Source: VXMT01 sp965204835 (lineage in GTDB: Bacteria > Chloroflexota > Dehalococcoidia > UBA2979). Taken from it: a stretch of 64,000 bases of DNA. The DNA is taken from the NCBI GenBank assembly GCA_965204835.1, contig OZ242017.1:310001-374000 (forward strand), in the 5' to 3' direction. Position numbers and translations under genes: made by a program. Position 1 is the first letter of the stretch, and every line of letters starts with the position of its first letter. This document shows positions 28,071 through 36,670 of this stretch, in pieces. The notes under the pieces were generated by a model. That model had not been told where the DNA came from. It made no database searches and saw only the letters and a program-made list of their open reading frames with translations.

Positions 28071-29996
28071 ATGGGCATGGAGCAGGTCTGGCTGCTGCCG
28101 GCGATCCCCGCCGTGCTGTTCGCGCTGATGGGGCTCTTCAACCGCCTCGTCCCGCGGCGCGGCGACTTCATCGTCATCCTCGGGATGGCCGCGGTGGTCG
28201 TGCTCTCGGCGCTCGTCCTGCTGGACTTCCAGGGCAGCTTCAAGGATGGTCACTTCGCGCCGGGTGGCAGCAACGCCTACGCGTTCACATGGGTCGAGAT
28301 CGAGACCAGCGTCGTCCAGCAGTTGCTGCTGATCGAGTTCAGCACGTTCGTCGACGGCATCACGGTGCTCATGCTGGCCGTGGTCAGCATCGTCACGCTG
28401 ATGGTCATGATCTACTCGGTCGGCTACATGCAGGGCGAGGCGCGCTACGGGTGGTACTTCGCGGTGCTGTCCGGGTTCGGCGCGGCGATGCTCATGCTCG
28501 TCGTGTCCGGAAACCTGCTGCTGCTCTACCTCTCGTGGGAGGCGGTCGGCCTCGCCTCGTACCTGCTCATCGGCTTCTACTGGGAGCGCCAGACGGCCGC
28601 CGAGGCGGCGAAGAAGGCGTTCATCACCACGCGCATCGGCGATGTCGGCCTGCTGATCGGCATCATCCTCCTGTGGCGCGGCGCGGGCTCGTTCGACATC
28701 CAGGAGATCATCCACTTCGCCGAGGGCGGCGGGTACGGCGAGACGTACCTGACGGTCGCGATGCTCATGCTCTTCGCGGGCGCGGCCGGCAAGTCCGCGC
28801 AGTTCCCGTTCCACGTCTGGCTGCCCGACGCCATGGAGGGCCCGACGCCCGTCAGCGCGCTCATCCACGCCGCGACCATGGTGGTCGCCGGCGTCTACCT
28901 GGTCGCGCGGATGATGCCGGTCTTCGACGTGGCGCTCGTCGCGCGCGACGTGGTGCTCTACATCGGCCTCACGACCGCCGCGCTGGGGGCCACGCTCGGC
29001 CTCGTGACCAGCGACATTAAGCGCGTGCTCGCGTACTCAACGGTGTCGCAGCTCGGCTTCATGTTCGTTGCGCTTGGCGTCGGGTCGGTGACCGCGGCGA
29101 TGTTCCACCTGTTCACGCATGCCTTCTTCAAGTCGCTCCTCTTCCTCGGCTCGGGCTCGGTCATCCACGCTACCGAGGAGCAGGTGGTGGAGACGCTCGG
29201 CGGGCTGCGCCGCAAGATGCCGGTCACGACGATCCTCTTCGTCATCGGCTCGCTCGCGCTGGCCGGGATCGTGCCGCTGGCGGGGTTCTGGTCGAAGGAC
29301 GAGATCCTGCTCGTGCTGCAGGACGGCGCCGGGTTCGGCCCCTTCGTCATCCTCGCCGCGACCGCCGCGCTGACCGCGATCTACACCACGCGGCTCGTGC
29401 TGCTGACGTTCTTCGGCGAGCCCAAGGACCGCGCCGCCCACGACCACGCGCACGAGTCGCCGCCGGTGATGATCCTGCCGATGGCGCTGCTCGCACTGCT
29501 CGCCGTGGTCGCCGGCTTCATCGCCCTCGACCCCGTCGGACGGGCGCTCGGCTTCACGGGCGGCATCGGCGAGGTCGTGTTCACGCAGGGCCACGAGGGC
29601 CACGCCTTCAAGCTCGACCCGACGATCGCGCTGGGCGCGACGCTCTCCGCCCTCGCCGGTATCGCCATCGGGTTCATGTACTGGTGGGGCGCCGCGGAGC
29701 GCGCCGTCCGCGCGCGGCAGTGGGCGCCCGAGTTCCACGACCTGTTGGTCAACCGCTACTACATGGACCACCTCTACCAGTTCGTGATCGACAGGGTGGT
29801 GCTCGGGTTCGCCTCGGTGGTCGCGTACTTCGACCGCTGGGTGGTGAACGAGACGGGTGTCGACGGGAGCGCGCAGGGCATCAGCTTCGCGGGCTACCGG
29901 CTCAAGTTCTTCCAGACCGGCCGCATCCCGAACTACGCGCTGGCGATGGCGATCGGTGTCGTCGTGCTGGCGCTCGTCGCGGTCGGCCGGACGTAA
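28071..29996 (+). CDS. nuoL: NADH-quinone oxidoreductase subunit L
   Basis: The distal proton-pumping antiporter-like subunit with the long lateral helix, 641 residues. Conserved items are LSWEAVGLASYLLIGFYWER, the Lys-containing FHVWLPDAMEGPTPVSALIHAATMV (split across helices 7-8), and SDIKRVLAYSTVSQLGFM. ATG 28071 or 28077 may be used. A His-rich loop (DHAHESPP) precedes the final helices. Fully consistent with proton translocation. Confidence 0.97.
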   Translation: MGMEQVWLLPAIPAVLFALMGLFNRLVPRRGDFIVILGMAAVVVLSALVLLDFQGSFKDGHFAPGGSNAYAFTWVEIETSVVQQLLLIEFSTFVDGITVLMLAVVSIVTLMVMIYSVGYMQGEARYGWYFAVLSGFGAAMLMLVVSGNLLLLYLSWEAVGLASYLLIGFYWERQTAAEAAKKAFITTRIGDVGLLIGIILLWRGAGSFDIQEIIHFAEGGGYGETYLTVAMLMLFAGAAGKSAQFPFHVWLPDAMEGPTPVSALIHAATMVVAGVYLVARMMPVFDVALVARDVVLYIGLTTAALGATLGLVTSDIKRVLAYSTVSQLGFMFVALGVGSVTAAMFHLFTHAFFKSLLFLGSGSVIHATEEQVVETLGGLRRKMPVTTILFVIGSLALAGIVPLAGFWSKDEILLVLQDGAGFGPFVILAATAALTAIYTTRLVLLTFFGEPKDRAAHDHAHESPPVMILPMALLALLAVVAGFIALDPVGRALGFTGGIGEVVFTQGHEGHAFKLDPTIALGATLSALAGIAIGFMYWWGAAERAVRARQWAPEFHDLLVNRYYMDHLYQFVIDRVVLGFASVVAYFDRWVVNETGVDGSAQGISFAGYRLKFFQTGRIPNYALAMAIGVVVLALVAVGRT

Positions 29997-30026
29997 GGCG
30001 CTGAAGGTCAAGGGTCTCGAGGAACG

Positions 30027-31517
30027 ATGACGCAGAACGAAGGCTACCTGCTGCTCTCGCTCCCGCTGATCCCGCTTGGGGCGGCGGTGCTGCTCATGCT
30101 CGTGCCCTCGAGCGAGCGCACGCTGATCCGCATCGTCACCGGCGCCGCGTCGGTCGCGATGTTCGTGATCTCCGTCTACGTCTTCTTCGCGTTCGACTAC
30201 CGGGGCGAGCAGTTCCAGGGCGTGCTCGCGTGGCCGTGGTTCGAGAACGTCGGCTTCCTCGGCGACAACGGCGTGCAGCTCAAGGTCGGCGTCGACGGCA
30301 TCGCCGCGCCGATGGTGCTGCTGACCGGCATCGTGATCCTGACCGGGACGTGGGTGTCCTGGAAGCAGGAGCACCGCACCAAGGACTTCTTCATCCTGCT
30401 GTTCGTGCTGGTGGCCGGGGTCTACGGCACCTTCGTCGCGCTCGACCTGTTCTTCTGGTTCCTGCTCTACGAGACCGCGGTGCTGCCGATGTACCTGCTC
30501 ATCGGAGTGTGGGGCTCGGGCCGCCGCGAGTACGGCGCGATGAAGCTGATGATGATGCTCGTCGCGGCGTCGATCCTGATCTTCACCGCCATCTTCGGCA
30601 TCTTCACCGAGGCCGGCCTCGGCACGTTCGACCTGCCTGCGCTGTTCGACGCGACCTACGACCCGACGTTCCAGAAGATCATGTTCCCGCTGATCGTGCT
30701 CGGATGCGGCACGCTGGGCGGCATCTTCCCGCTCCACCCGTGGTCGCCGGACGGCCACGCCGCAGCGCCCACGGCCGTCTCGATGCTGCACGCGGGCGTG
30801 CTGATGAAGCTGGGCGCGTTCGGCATCATCCGCCTTGGCTTCCAGATCATGCCGGAAGGCGGCGAGTTCTGGGCGCCGGCGCTCCTGACGCTCGGCATCG
30901 TCGGCGCGCTCTACGGCGCCATCGGCGCGCTGCGCCAGACCGACTTCAAGCTGATGACCGGCTTCTCCTCGGTCTCGCACATGGGCTATGTGTTCCTGGG
31001 GCTCGGCACGCTCAACCTCATCGGGATGAGCGGCGCGGTGCTGCAGATGTTCGCGCACGGCGTGATGACGGCCCTCTTCTTCCTCCTCATCGGCGCGCTC
31101 TACGACCAGTCACACGACCGCGAGATCGACCACTACTCGGGGCTCGCGAAACAGATGCCGGTCTGGGCGGTGTTCTTCGTCATCGCCGGACTCGCGTCGT
31201 TCGGGTTGCCGGGGCTGTCCGGGTTCATCGCCGAGGTCCACATCTTCATCGGCGCCTTCCGGGCCTACCCCATCGTCGGCGGCCTGGCGGTCCTCACTGC
31301 CGCCATCACCGCGACGTACCTGCTGCGCATGTTCGCGCGCACCTTCTTCGGCGAGGTCGACCCGCGCTGGAGCGGCGTCGGCGAGATCACCTGGGCCGAA
31401 CGGGCCGGGGCGACCGTGCTCGCGATCTCGATCTTCGCGCTCGGCCTCTGGCCCGCGCCGTGGATCGACCGCATCGCGATGGGCCTTGAGATGGGCATTC
31501 CCGAGGTGCTGTCGTGA
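30027..31517 (+). CDS. nuoM: NADH-quinone oxidoreductase subunit M
   Basis: A proton-pumping antiporter-like subunit of 496 residues. It has the glutamate-bearing helix LFFWFLLYETAVLPMYLLIG, PLHPWSPDGHAAAPTAVSMLHAGVLMKLGA and the FSSVSHMGYVFLG motif. GAGGAA lies 5 bp before the ATG. Its last 4 bp overlap nuoN (GTGA). Confidence 0.97.
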   Translation: MTQNEGYLLLSLPLIPLGAAVLLMLVPSSERTLIRIVTGAASVAMFVISVYVFFAFDYRGEQFQGVLAWPWFENVGFLGDNGVQLKVGVDGIAAPMVLLTGIVILTGTWVSWKQEHRTKDFFILLFVLVAGVYGTFVALDLFFWFLLYETAVLPMYLLIGVWGSGRREYGAMKLMMMLVAASILIFTAIFGIFTEAGLGTFDLPALFDATYDPTFQKIMFPLIVLGCGTLGGIFPLHPWSPDGHAAAPTAVSMLHAGVLMKLGAFGIIRLGFQIMPEGGEFWAPALLTLGIVGALYGAIGALRQTDFKLMTGFSSVSHMGYVFLGLGTLNLIGMSGAVLQMFAHGVMTALFFLLIGALYDQSHDREIDHYSGLAKQMPVWAVFFVIAGLASFGLPGLSGFIAEVHIFIGAFRAYPIVGGLAVLTAAITATYLLRMFARTFFGEVDPRWSGVGEITWAERAGATVLAISIFALGLWPAPWIDRIAMGLEMGIPEVLS

Positions 31518-32968
31518 GCGACCTGAACTTCGAGTACGGACTGCTCCTGCCCGAGTTCATCCTCGTGGGCTCCGCGGCCGTCGTGCTGATGCTCGACGCG
31601 TTCCGCGCGGACCTGCGCATCTCGCGCAACCTGCTCCCGGCCGTCACCATCCTCGGCGCGCTGCTCGCCGGCGTGGCCAGCCTGCTCTACCTCGACCGCG
31701 ACCCGACCGACTTCGCGCAGCTCATCGCCGTCGACGACTTCACGACGTTCTTCCGCATCCTGTTCATCGCGACGCTGGTCGCCATCGTGCTCGGGTCCTA
31801 CGAGTTCGTGAACCGCAACATCACGCACCAGGGCGAGTTCTACGCGCTGCTGCTCGCCTCCACGATCGGCGCCATCTACATGGCAGCCGCCCGCGAGCTG
31901 CTCACCGCGTACATCTCCATCGAGCTGCTCTCGTTCTCGCTCTACGTCGGCGTCTCGCTCGCCAAGACCGACACCCGCTCCGGCGAGGCAGGGCTCAAGT
32001 ACGTCCTGCTCGGCGGCGTCGCCTCGGCGATGCTGCTCTACGGCCTGAGCATCGTGTACGGCACGACCGGCACGACGAGCTACGATGGCATTGCGGCGGC
32101 GCTCAACAACGGGATCGTCGGTACGCCGGCGTTCCTGCTCGGCCTCGCGTTCCTCGTCGGCGGGCTCGGCTTCAAGGCCTCGGCCGTCCCGTTCCACATG
32201 TGGACGCCCGACGCCTACGAGGGCGCCCCGTTGCCGGTGACCGCGTACATCTCGGCCACCTCGAAGGCGGCGACGTTCGCGCTGATGCTGGCGCTGTTCG
32301 GCACGGCGCTCGAGCCGGCGAAGGCGGACTGGCAGTGGATGCTCGCCTCCCTCGCCGTCGCGACGATGGTGGTCGGCAACCTCGTCGCCATCCAGCAGAC
32401 GAACATCAAGCGGCTGCTCGCGTACTCCTCGATCGGCCAGGTCGGGTTCATGCTGATGGCGATCACGACGGTGTCGGACGCGTCGGGCTCGGCACTGCTG
32501 CTGCACCTCGCGGGCTACCTGATCACGAACCTCGCGGTGTTCATCGCGGTGATCGCGTTCTACAACCGTACGGGCTCGGAGGAGATCGCGGACTTCCGCG
32601 GCCTCGCCGAGACGCAGCCGTACCTCGCGCTCGTCATCACGACGGGGCTGTTCTCGCTGAGCGGGATGCCGCTGCTGGCGGGCTTCGTGACGAAGTTCGT
32701 GCTGTTCCAGGCGGCCGCCGAGGAGGGCTTCCTCTGGCTGGCGACCGTCGCGGTCATCATGAGCACCGTCTCGCTGTACTACTACCTGAAGGTGATCCGC
32801 CAGATGTACGTCGCCGAGCCCGCCGAGGGCGACGGCGCGCGCTGGCGGCTCTCGCCGGCCGCCTACTTCACGACGGGCGTGCTGTTCCTCGGCATCTTCC
32901 TCGTCGGCCTGTGGGCGACGCCCATCTTCGAGGCTGCCGACGGCGCCTCGGCGATGCTCTTCGGGTAG
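31514..32968 (+). CDS. nuoN: NADH-quinone oxidoreductase subunit N
   Basis: The third antiporter-like proton-pumping subunit, 484 residues. Visible motifs are YISIELLSFSLYVGVSLAK (with the key Glu), SAVPFHMWTPDAYEGAPLPVTAYISATSK and KRLLAYSSIGQVGFMLMAI. It begins with a GTG overlapping nuoM. It is the last gene of the cluster. No nuoE, nuoF or nuoG follows, so the window encodes only the 11-subunit core. Confidence 0.97.
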   Translation: MSDLNFEYGLLLPEFILVGSAAVVLMLDAFRADLRISRNLLPAVTILGALLAGVASLLYLDRDPTDFAQLIAVDDFTTFFRILFIATLVAIVLGSYEFVNRNITHQGEFYALLLASTIGAIYMAAARELLTAYISIELLSFSLYVGVSLAKTDTRSGEAGLKYVLLGGVASAMLLYGLSIVYGTTGTTSYDGIAAALNNGIVGTPAFLLGLAFLVGGLGFKASAVPFHMWTPDAYEGAPLPVTAYISATSKAATFALMLALFGTALEPAKADWQWMLASLAVATMVVGNLVAIQQTNIKRLLAYSSIGQVGFMLMAITTVSDASGSALLLHLAGYLITNLAVFIAVIAFYNRTGSEEIADFRGLAETQPYLALVITTGLFSLSGMPLLAGFVTKFVLFQAAAEEGFLWLATVAVIMSTVSLYYYLKVIRQMYVAEPAEGDGARWRLSPAAYFTTGVLFLGIFLVGLWATPIFEAADGASAMLFG

Positions 32969-33038
32969 TCGCCCGCCGCCCGTGACCACCACCAGCCGGC
33001 ACGCAGCAGTGATCGCCCCATAGTCGGGAGGCACCCCC

Positions 33039-34232
33039 ATGGCATGGACGCGTAACCGCCCCTCCGGGCTCGTCTACCGCGACCCCGAGCAGTCCCACGA
33101 CGGCTACACGCTGTTCTCGAACGTCGAGGGCTACCACGCCACGCTGCTCGACCCCGAGGGCCGGATCGTGCACCGCTGGACGCACGAGGAGGGCGTGCAG
33201 TACGCGAAGCTGCTCCCCGGCGGCAATGTGCTCTTCCACACGGCCAACCCCGTGCACTTCATGGACGCCGAGGAGGTCTCCCCCGTCGGCGTCATCGGCG
33301 GTCACGCGCACGCGCTGATCGAGCAGGACTGGGACGGGAACACGGTCTGGGAGTACCGCAACGACCAGCAGCACCACGACTTCGTGCGCCTGGACAATGG
33401 CAACACGGTGATCCTGCACTGGGAGCTGCTGGCCGACGAGATCCGACGGCAGGTGCAGGGCGGCTTCCAGGGCGCGAACGACCCCGACGCGATGGTCGGG
33501 GACCTCGTGCGCGAGATCTCGCCCGACGGCGAGATGGTGCGCGAGTGGCGTTCGTGGGAGCACTTCGACTACCGGCTCGACGTGATCTGCCCCCTCGAGC
33601 GGCGTCGCGAGTGGACGCACGCCAACGCGGTCTCGGTGGCGGCCGACGGCCGCTGGCTGGTCAGCATGCGGCAGACCGACACGGTCGTGATCGCGAACCC
33701 GGACAGCGGGGAGATCGAGTGGCGGTGGGGGCCGGGCGTGACCTCGCACCAGCACCACTTCACGGAGCTCGAGAACGGCAACCTCATGCTGTTCGACAAC
33801 GGCTCGCACCGCCGGGGCGGTCCCGGCCACTCACGCATCCTCGAGGTGGACCCGGAGACGAAGGAGATCGTCTGGCAGTACCAGGCGCCGGTCCTGCTGG
33901 CCTTCATCAGCTTCATGACGAGCGGCGCGGACCGTCAGCCGAACGGCAACACCCTCATCACCGAGGGCGCCACCGGCCGCATCTTCGAGGTGACGCCGGA
34001 GGGTGAGACGGTGTGGGAGTACGTGACGGGGTTCATGCCGAACGGGCGGTTCGGCCAGACCCCCTCGATGTTCCGTGCGCACCGCTACGCGGCGGACGGC
34101 CCGGAGCTGGCCGGCCGCGACCTCGACCCGTCGAGGTGGGCGGAGGAGACGGAGAAGCTCAACCGCGGCGAGGAGCCGTACGGGGTGCGCAGCGCGTTCG
34201 ACGAGTCGGGCGCCACCCCGACCCACCGCTAG
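33039..34232 (+). CDS. Arylsulfotransferase (ASST)-like beta-propeller protein
   Basis: A 397-residue protein made of repeated propeller blades, each with a turn such as LDPEGRIVHRWTHE, EYRNDQQHHDFVRLDNGNT, REISPDGEMVREWRSWEHFD, or VDPETKEIVWQYQAP, and D/N-G-N-T strands. This is the pattern of ASST-family (PF05935/PF14269) proteins. Several conserved His (HHDFV, HANAVSV, HQHHFTEL) fit the family. No signal peptide is evident, unlike periplasmic ASST, so sulfotransferase activity is uncertain and a structural or binding role is possible. It sits 70 bp after nuoN with its own AGGC leader. Confidence 0.7.
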   Translation: MAWTRNRPSGLVYRDPEQSHDGYTLFSNVEGYHATLLDPEGRIVHRWTHEEGVQYAKLLPGGNVLFHTANPVHFMDAEEVSPVGVIGGHAHALIEQDWDGNTVWEYRNDQQHHDFVRLDNGNTVILHWELLADEIRRQVQGGFQGANDPDAMVGDLVREISPDGEMVREWRSWEHFDYRLDVICPLERRREWTHANAVSVAADGRWLVSMRQTDTVVIANPDSGEIEWRWGPGVTSHQHHFTELENGNLMLFDNGSHRRGGPGHSRILEVDPETKEIVWQYQAPVLLAFISFMTSGADRQPNGNTLITEGATGRIFEVTPEGETVWEYVTGFMPNGRFGQTPSMFRAHRYAADGPELAGRDLDPSRWAEETEKLNRGEEPYGVRSAFDESGATPTHR

Positions 34233-34253
34233 CGCGGGGCGTGTGAGGGGCGG

Positions 34254-34424
34254 CTACGTCCAGAGCCGCATCGCGGCGAGGATGACGCCGGTCGCGGTCG
34301 CAAGCCCAACGGTCATGGCGACGTACATCCGCCGCGCAAACCGCTCCACGTCCGCCCTGGTGGCCAGATGCTCGATGACGCCCTCGATGCGGGCAGCGCG
34401 TTCGGCGCGCGTCTGTGGTGTCAC
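34254..34424 (-). CDS. One-helix membrane microprotein (paralogue of 34435-34593)
   Basis: A 56-residue frame starting at GTG 34424: TPQTRAERAARIEGVIEHL, ATRADVERFARRMYVAMTV, GLATATGVILAAMRLWT. It has an amphipathic Arg/Glu helix followed by a single hydrophobic segment ending in LWT. It aligns nearly throughout with the next upstream microprotein, 10 bp away, which argues that both are real. Function unknown. The layout resembles small XhlA-like or coiled-coil membrane proteins. Confidence 0.6.
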   Translation of the reverse strand: MTPQTRAERAARIEGVIEHLATRADVERFARRMYVAMTVGLATATGVILAAMRLWT

Positions 34425-34434
34425 GGGACCCCGG

Positions 34435-34593
34435 CTACATCCAGAAGCGTATGGCGGCGAGGATCGTGCCCGTCGCGACTGTGAGAGCCACGTACATCCG
34501 GACCGCCAGCCGTTCGAGGTCGGCCTTGGTGGCGAGGTGCTCGATGGTGGCCTCGATGCGGGCGACGCGCTCGGCGAGTGAGTCCGTCGTCAT
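34435..34593 (-). CDS. One-helix membrane microprotein
   Basis: A 52-residue protein (ATG 34593): MTTDSLAERVARIEATIEHL, ATKADLERLAVRMYVALTV, ATGTILAAIRFWM. The first 30 residues form a charged amphipathic helix and the last 20 one membrane helix. It is clearly related to the adjacent frame at 34254-34424: shared A-E-R-x-A-R-I-E-x-x-I-E-H-L-A-T-x-A-D-x-E-R and A-T-G-x-I-L-A-A-x-R-x-W. The upstream DNA is AT-rich and contains GTGTGAGATAACAGTGTTATCACA-like symmetry (34650-34675). Function unknown. Confidence 0.7.
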   Translation of the reverse strand: MTTDSLAERVARIEATIEHLATKADLERLAVRMYVALTVATGTILAAIRFWM

Positions 34594-34680
34594 GACTGCT
34601 CCAGTGTCCCCTGGTGGACACCAGTCTAGCAGATGCCGGCACACTATTGTGTGAGATAACAGTGTTATCACAAAATGGAT

Positions 34681-35220
34681 TTACGGACTCTGTCGCGGAG
34701 CCAACTCTAGGCGACCCGACTTGGCGAGCTCCTTGAACTGATCGCGGAACTCTCGCTGATGGCCGGATCCCGGGAAGGGTAGGCGGCAGTCGACCACAGG
34801 AATGCCCTTTTCCTTGAGCGATCCGAACAACGCGTCGTACACCGGTGCCGCGATCAGTACCACCTGCTGTGGCGCCCTCCTCCTGATCTCCTCGACCACG
34901 CGAACCGCATTCTCCCGAATCGCGGTAGGGGCTGGCTTCCCGGGCTCCTGCACCGCATCGAGCAGCTGATATCCGTCGGCTTGGAACCTCCTGAGCCATT
35001 CGTGCTTGTGCTGTCGCTCCTCACTCGTGTCGCCGAATTCTTGCCGATACAGCGCCCTCATCAGCTCACTCCACAGAGAGTCTTGCCCGGTCACATCCGG
35101 GTAGTAGAAGTACCGGTCGACTGAGGCAGGCGGCGATTCAGCGATGAACAGCACACGGGTTTCCGAGGGGGCGTACCGGGCGGCGGCTTCCTCGTACTGC
35201 GACAGGTCCGCCGACATCAC
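34681..35220 (-). CDS. Hypothetical protein, possibly uracil-DNA-glycosylase-like fold
   Basis: A 179-residue soluble protein. The opening strand V-L-F-I-A-E-S-P-P after an acidic helix, DRYFYYPDVTGQDSLWSELMRALY, the strand VVLIAAPVYDALFG, and the late VDCRLPFPGSGHQREF recall the uracil-DNA glycosylase superfamily layout (active-site loop early, Ser/Pro/Gly-His loop late). The catalytic residues do not match a known subfamily, so I leave the function open. It lies 31 bp downstream of the glutamine synthetase homologue on the same strand. Confidence 0.5.
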   Translation of the reverse strand: MMSADLSQYEEAAARYAPSETRVLFIAESPPASVDRYFYYPDVTGQDSLWSELMRALYRQEFGDTSEERQHKHEWLRRFQADGYQLLDAVQEPGKPAPTAIRENAVRVVEEIRRRAPQQVVLIAAPVYDALFGSLKEKGIPVVDCRLPFPGSGHQREFRDQFKELAKSGRLELAPRQSP

Positions 35221-35251
35221 TCCCCCGTGCGGCTACCGACCCTACGCCCGG

Positions 35252-36598
35252 CTACAGCACGCCGAGGTAGCGCTCGAGTTCGAACTCCGAGACGTGGGTG
35301 CGGTACTCGTCCCACTCGTGGTGCTTGTTCGCCACCAGCGACTCGCACACGTGCGCGCCGAGGGCTGCACGCAGCAACGGCGAGTCCTCGAACGACGCGA
35401 TCGCCTCGCCGAGCGAGCTCGGCAACGGCGTGATCTCCCGCTGCTCCGCTTCGTCCGCCTCGAGATCGCGCACGTCGCGGTCCAGCGCGCCCGGGAGCGC
35501 CGCCTCGCGGTCGACGCCGTCGAGGCCGGCCGAGAGCAGCGCGGCGAACGCGAGGTACGGGTTGCAGGCCGGGTCCGGCACGCGGTACTCGATCCGCGTC
35601 GCACCGGGGTCGCCCGGCTTGTAGCTCGGCACGCGCAGCAGGTCGGCGTGGTTCGTGGTCGACCACGTGGCGTGGGTGGGCGCCTCGAAGCCCGGCACGA
35701 GGCGCCGGTACGAGTTCACCCACTGGTTGGTGACGAGCATCGTCTCCGAGGCGTGGTCGAGCAGCCCCGCCATGAAGTGGCGCGCGAGGGTGCTCAGCCC
35801 CAGCTCGTCGTCCTGGTCGGCGAACGCGTTGTCCTCGCCTCGGAACAGGGAGAGCTGGAGGTGCATGCCGGAGCCGTTGACGTCGCGCAGCGGCTTCGGC
35901 ATGAACGTCGCGTACGCCCCGTGGCGCATCGCGACCTCCTTCACGACCAGCCGGTACGTCATGATCGCGTCGGCCATGGTCAGTGCGTCGGTGTAGCGCA
36001 GGTCGATCTCGTGCTGGCTCGGAGCGGCCTCGTGGTGGCTGAGCGCCACGCCGATGCCCATGCTCTCCAGCATCAGCACCGTCTCGCGCCGCAGGTCGCT
36101 GCCGGAGTCGAGCGGGGTGAGGTCGAAGTACCCGCCGCGGTCGAGGGGTTCCGTGCCAGAGGCGTCGCGGAAGTAGAAGAACTCGATCTCCGGCGAGACG
36201 TAGAACGTCAGCCCCTGCTCGGCCGCGCGTGCCAGCGTCCGGCGCAGCACCCAGCGCGGGTCGCCCTCGAACGGCTCGCCGCCGGGCCGGCGGATGTCGC
36301 ACAGCATGCGCGCCACCGCCCGCTCGCGCGGGCGCCACGGCAGCAGCTGGAACGTCGAGGGGTCGGGGACGGCGACCATGTCGGCCTCGTCGACGCGGGC
36401 AAAGCCCTCGATCGACGCGCCGTCGAACGTCACGCCGTCGTCGAGGGCGTGTTCCAGCTCCTCGATGGTGATGGCGACGGACTTGAGCATCCCGAGGATG
36501 TCCGTGAACCACAGGCGGATGAACTTCACGTCCTGGTCGTAGCACGCCTGGATGACGTGCTGGCGCTCGTCGTAGTCGGACCGTGGTGTAGTCGTCAT
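35252..36598 (-). CDS. Glutamine synthetase family protein (type I)
   Basis: A 448-residue GSI-type enzyme, shorter than the second homologue at 44260-45684. It has the N-terminal beta-grasp (FIRLWFTDILGMLKSVAI), the G-A-S-I-E-G-F latch, metal ligands in SPEIEFFYF, H-H-E-A-A-P-S-Q-H-E-I, and G-S-G-M-H-L-Q-L-S with R-x-P-x-x-x-P-G. The adenylylation Tyr of the N-L-Y-D-L-P loop is replaced (RDVRDLE), so GlnE control is unlikely. It may be a second glutamine synthetase or a gamma-glutamyl-amine ligase. Two genes follow it on the same strand. Confidence 0.85.
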   Translation of the reverse strand: MTTTPRSDYDERQHVIQACYDQDVKFIRLWFTDILGMLKSVAITIEELEHALDDGVTFDGASIEGFARVDEADMVAVPDPSTFQLLPWRPRERAVARMLCDIRRPGGEPFEGDPRWVLRRTLARAAEQGLTFYVSPEIEFFYFRDASGTEPLDRGGYFDLTPLDSGSDLRRETVLMLESMGIGVALSHHEAAPSQHEIDLRYTDALTMADAIMTYRLVVKEVAMRHGAYATFMPKPLRDVNGSGMHLQLSLFRGEDNAFADQDDELGLSTLARHFMAGLLDHASETMLVTNQWVNSYRRLVPGFEAPTHATWSTTNHADLLRVPSYKPGDPGATRIEYRVPDPACNPYLAFAALLSAGLDGVDREAALPGALDRDVRDLEADEAEQREITPLPSSLGEAIASFEDSPLLRAALGAHVCESLVANKHHEWDEYRTHVSEFELERYLGVL

Positions 36599-36670
36599 CG
36601 TCCGAGGATCGTAGGCGGCGGACGTTTCACCGATGTTTCTGCCGCATCTCGACCGCAGGGTCCGCGGCTG

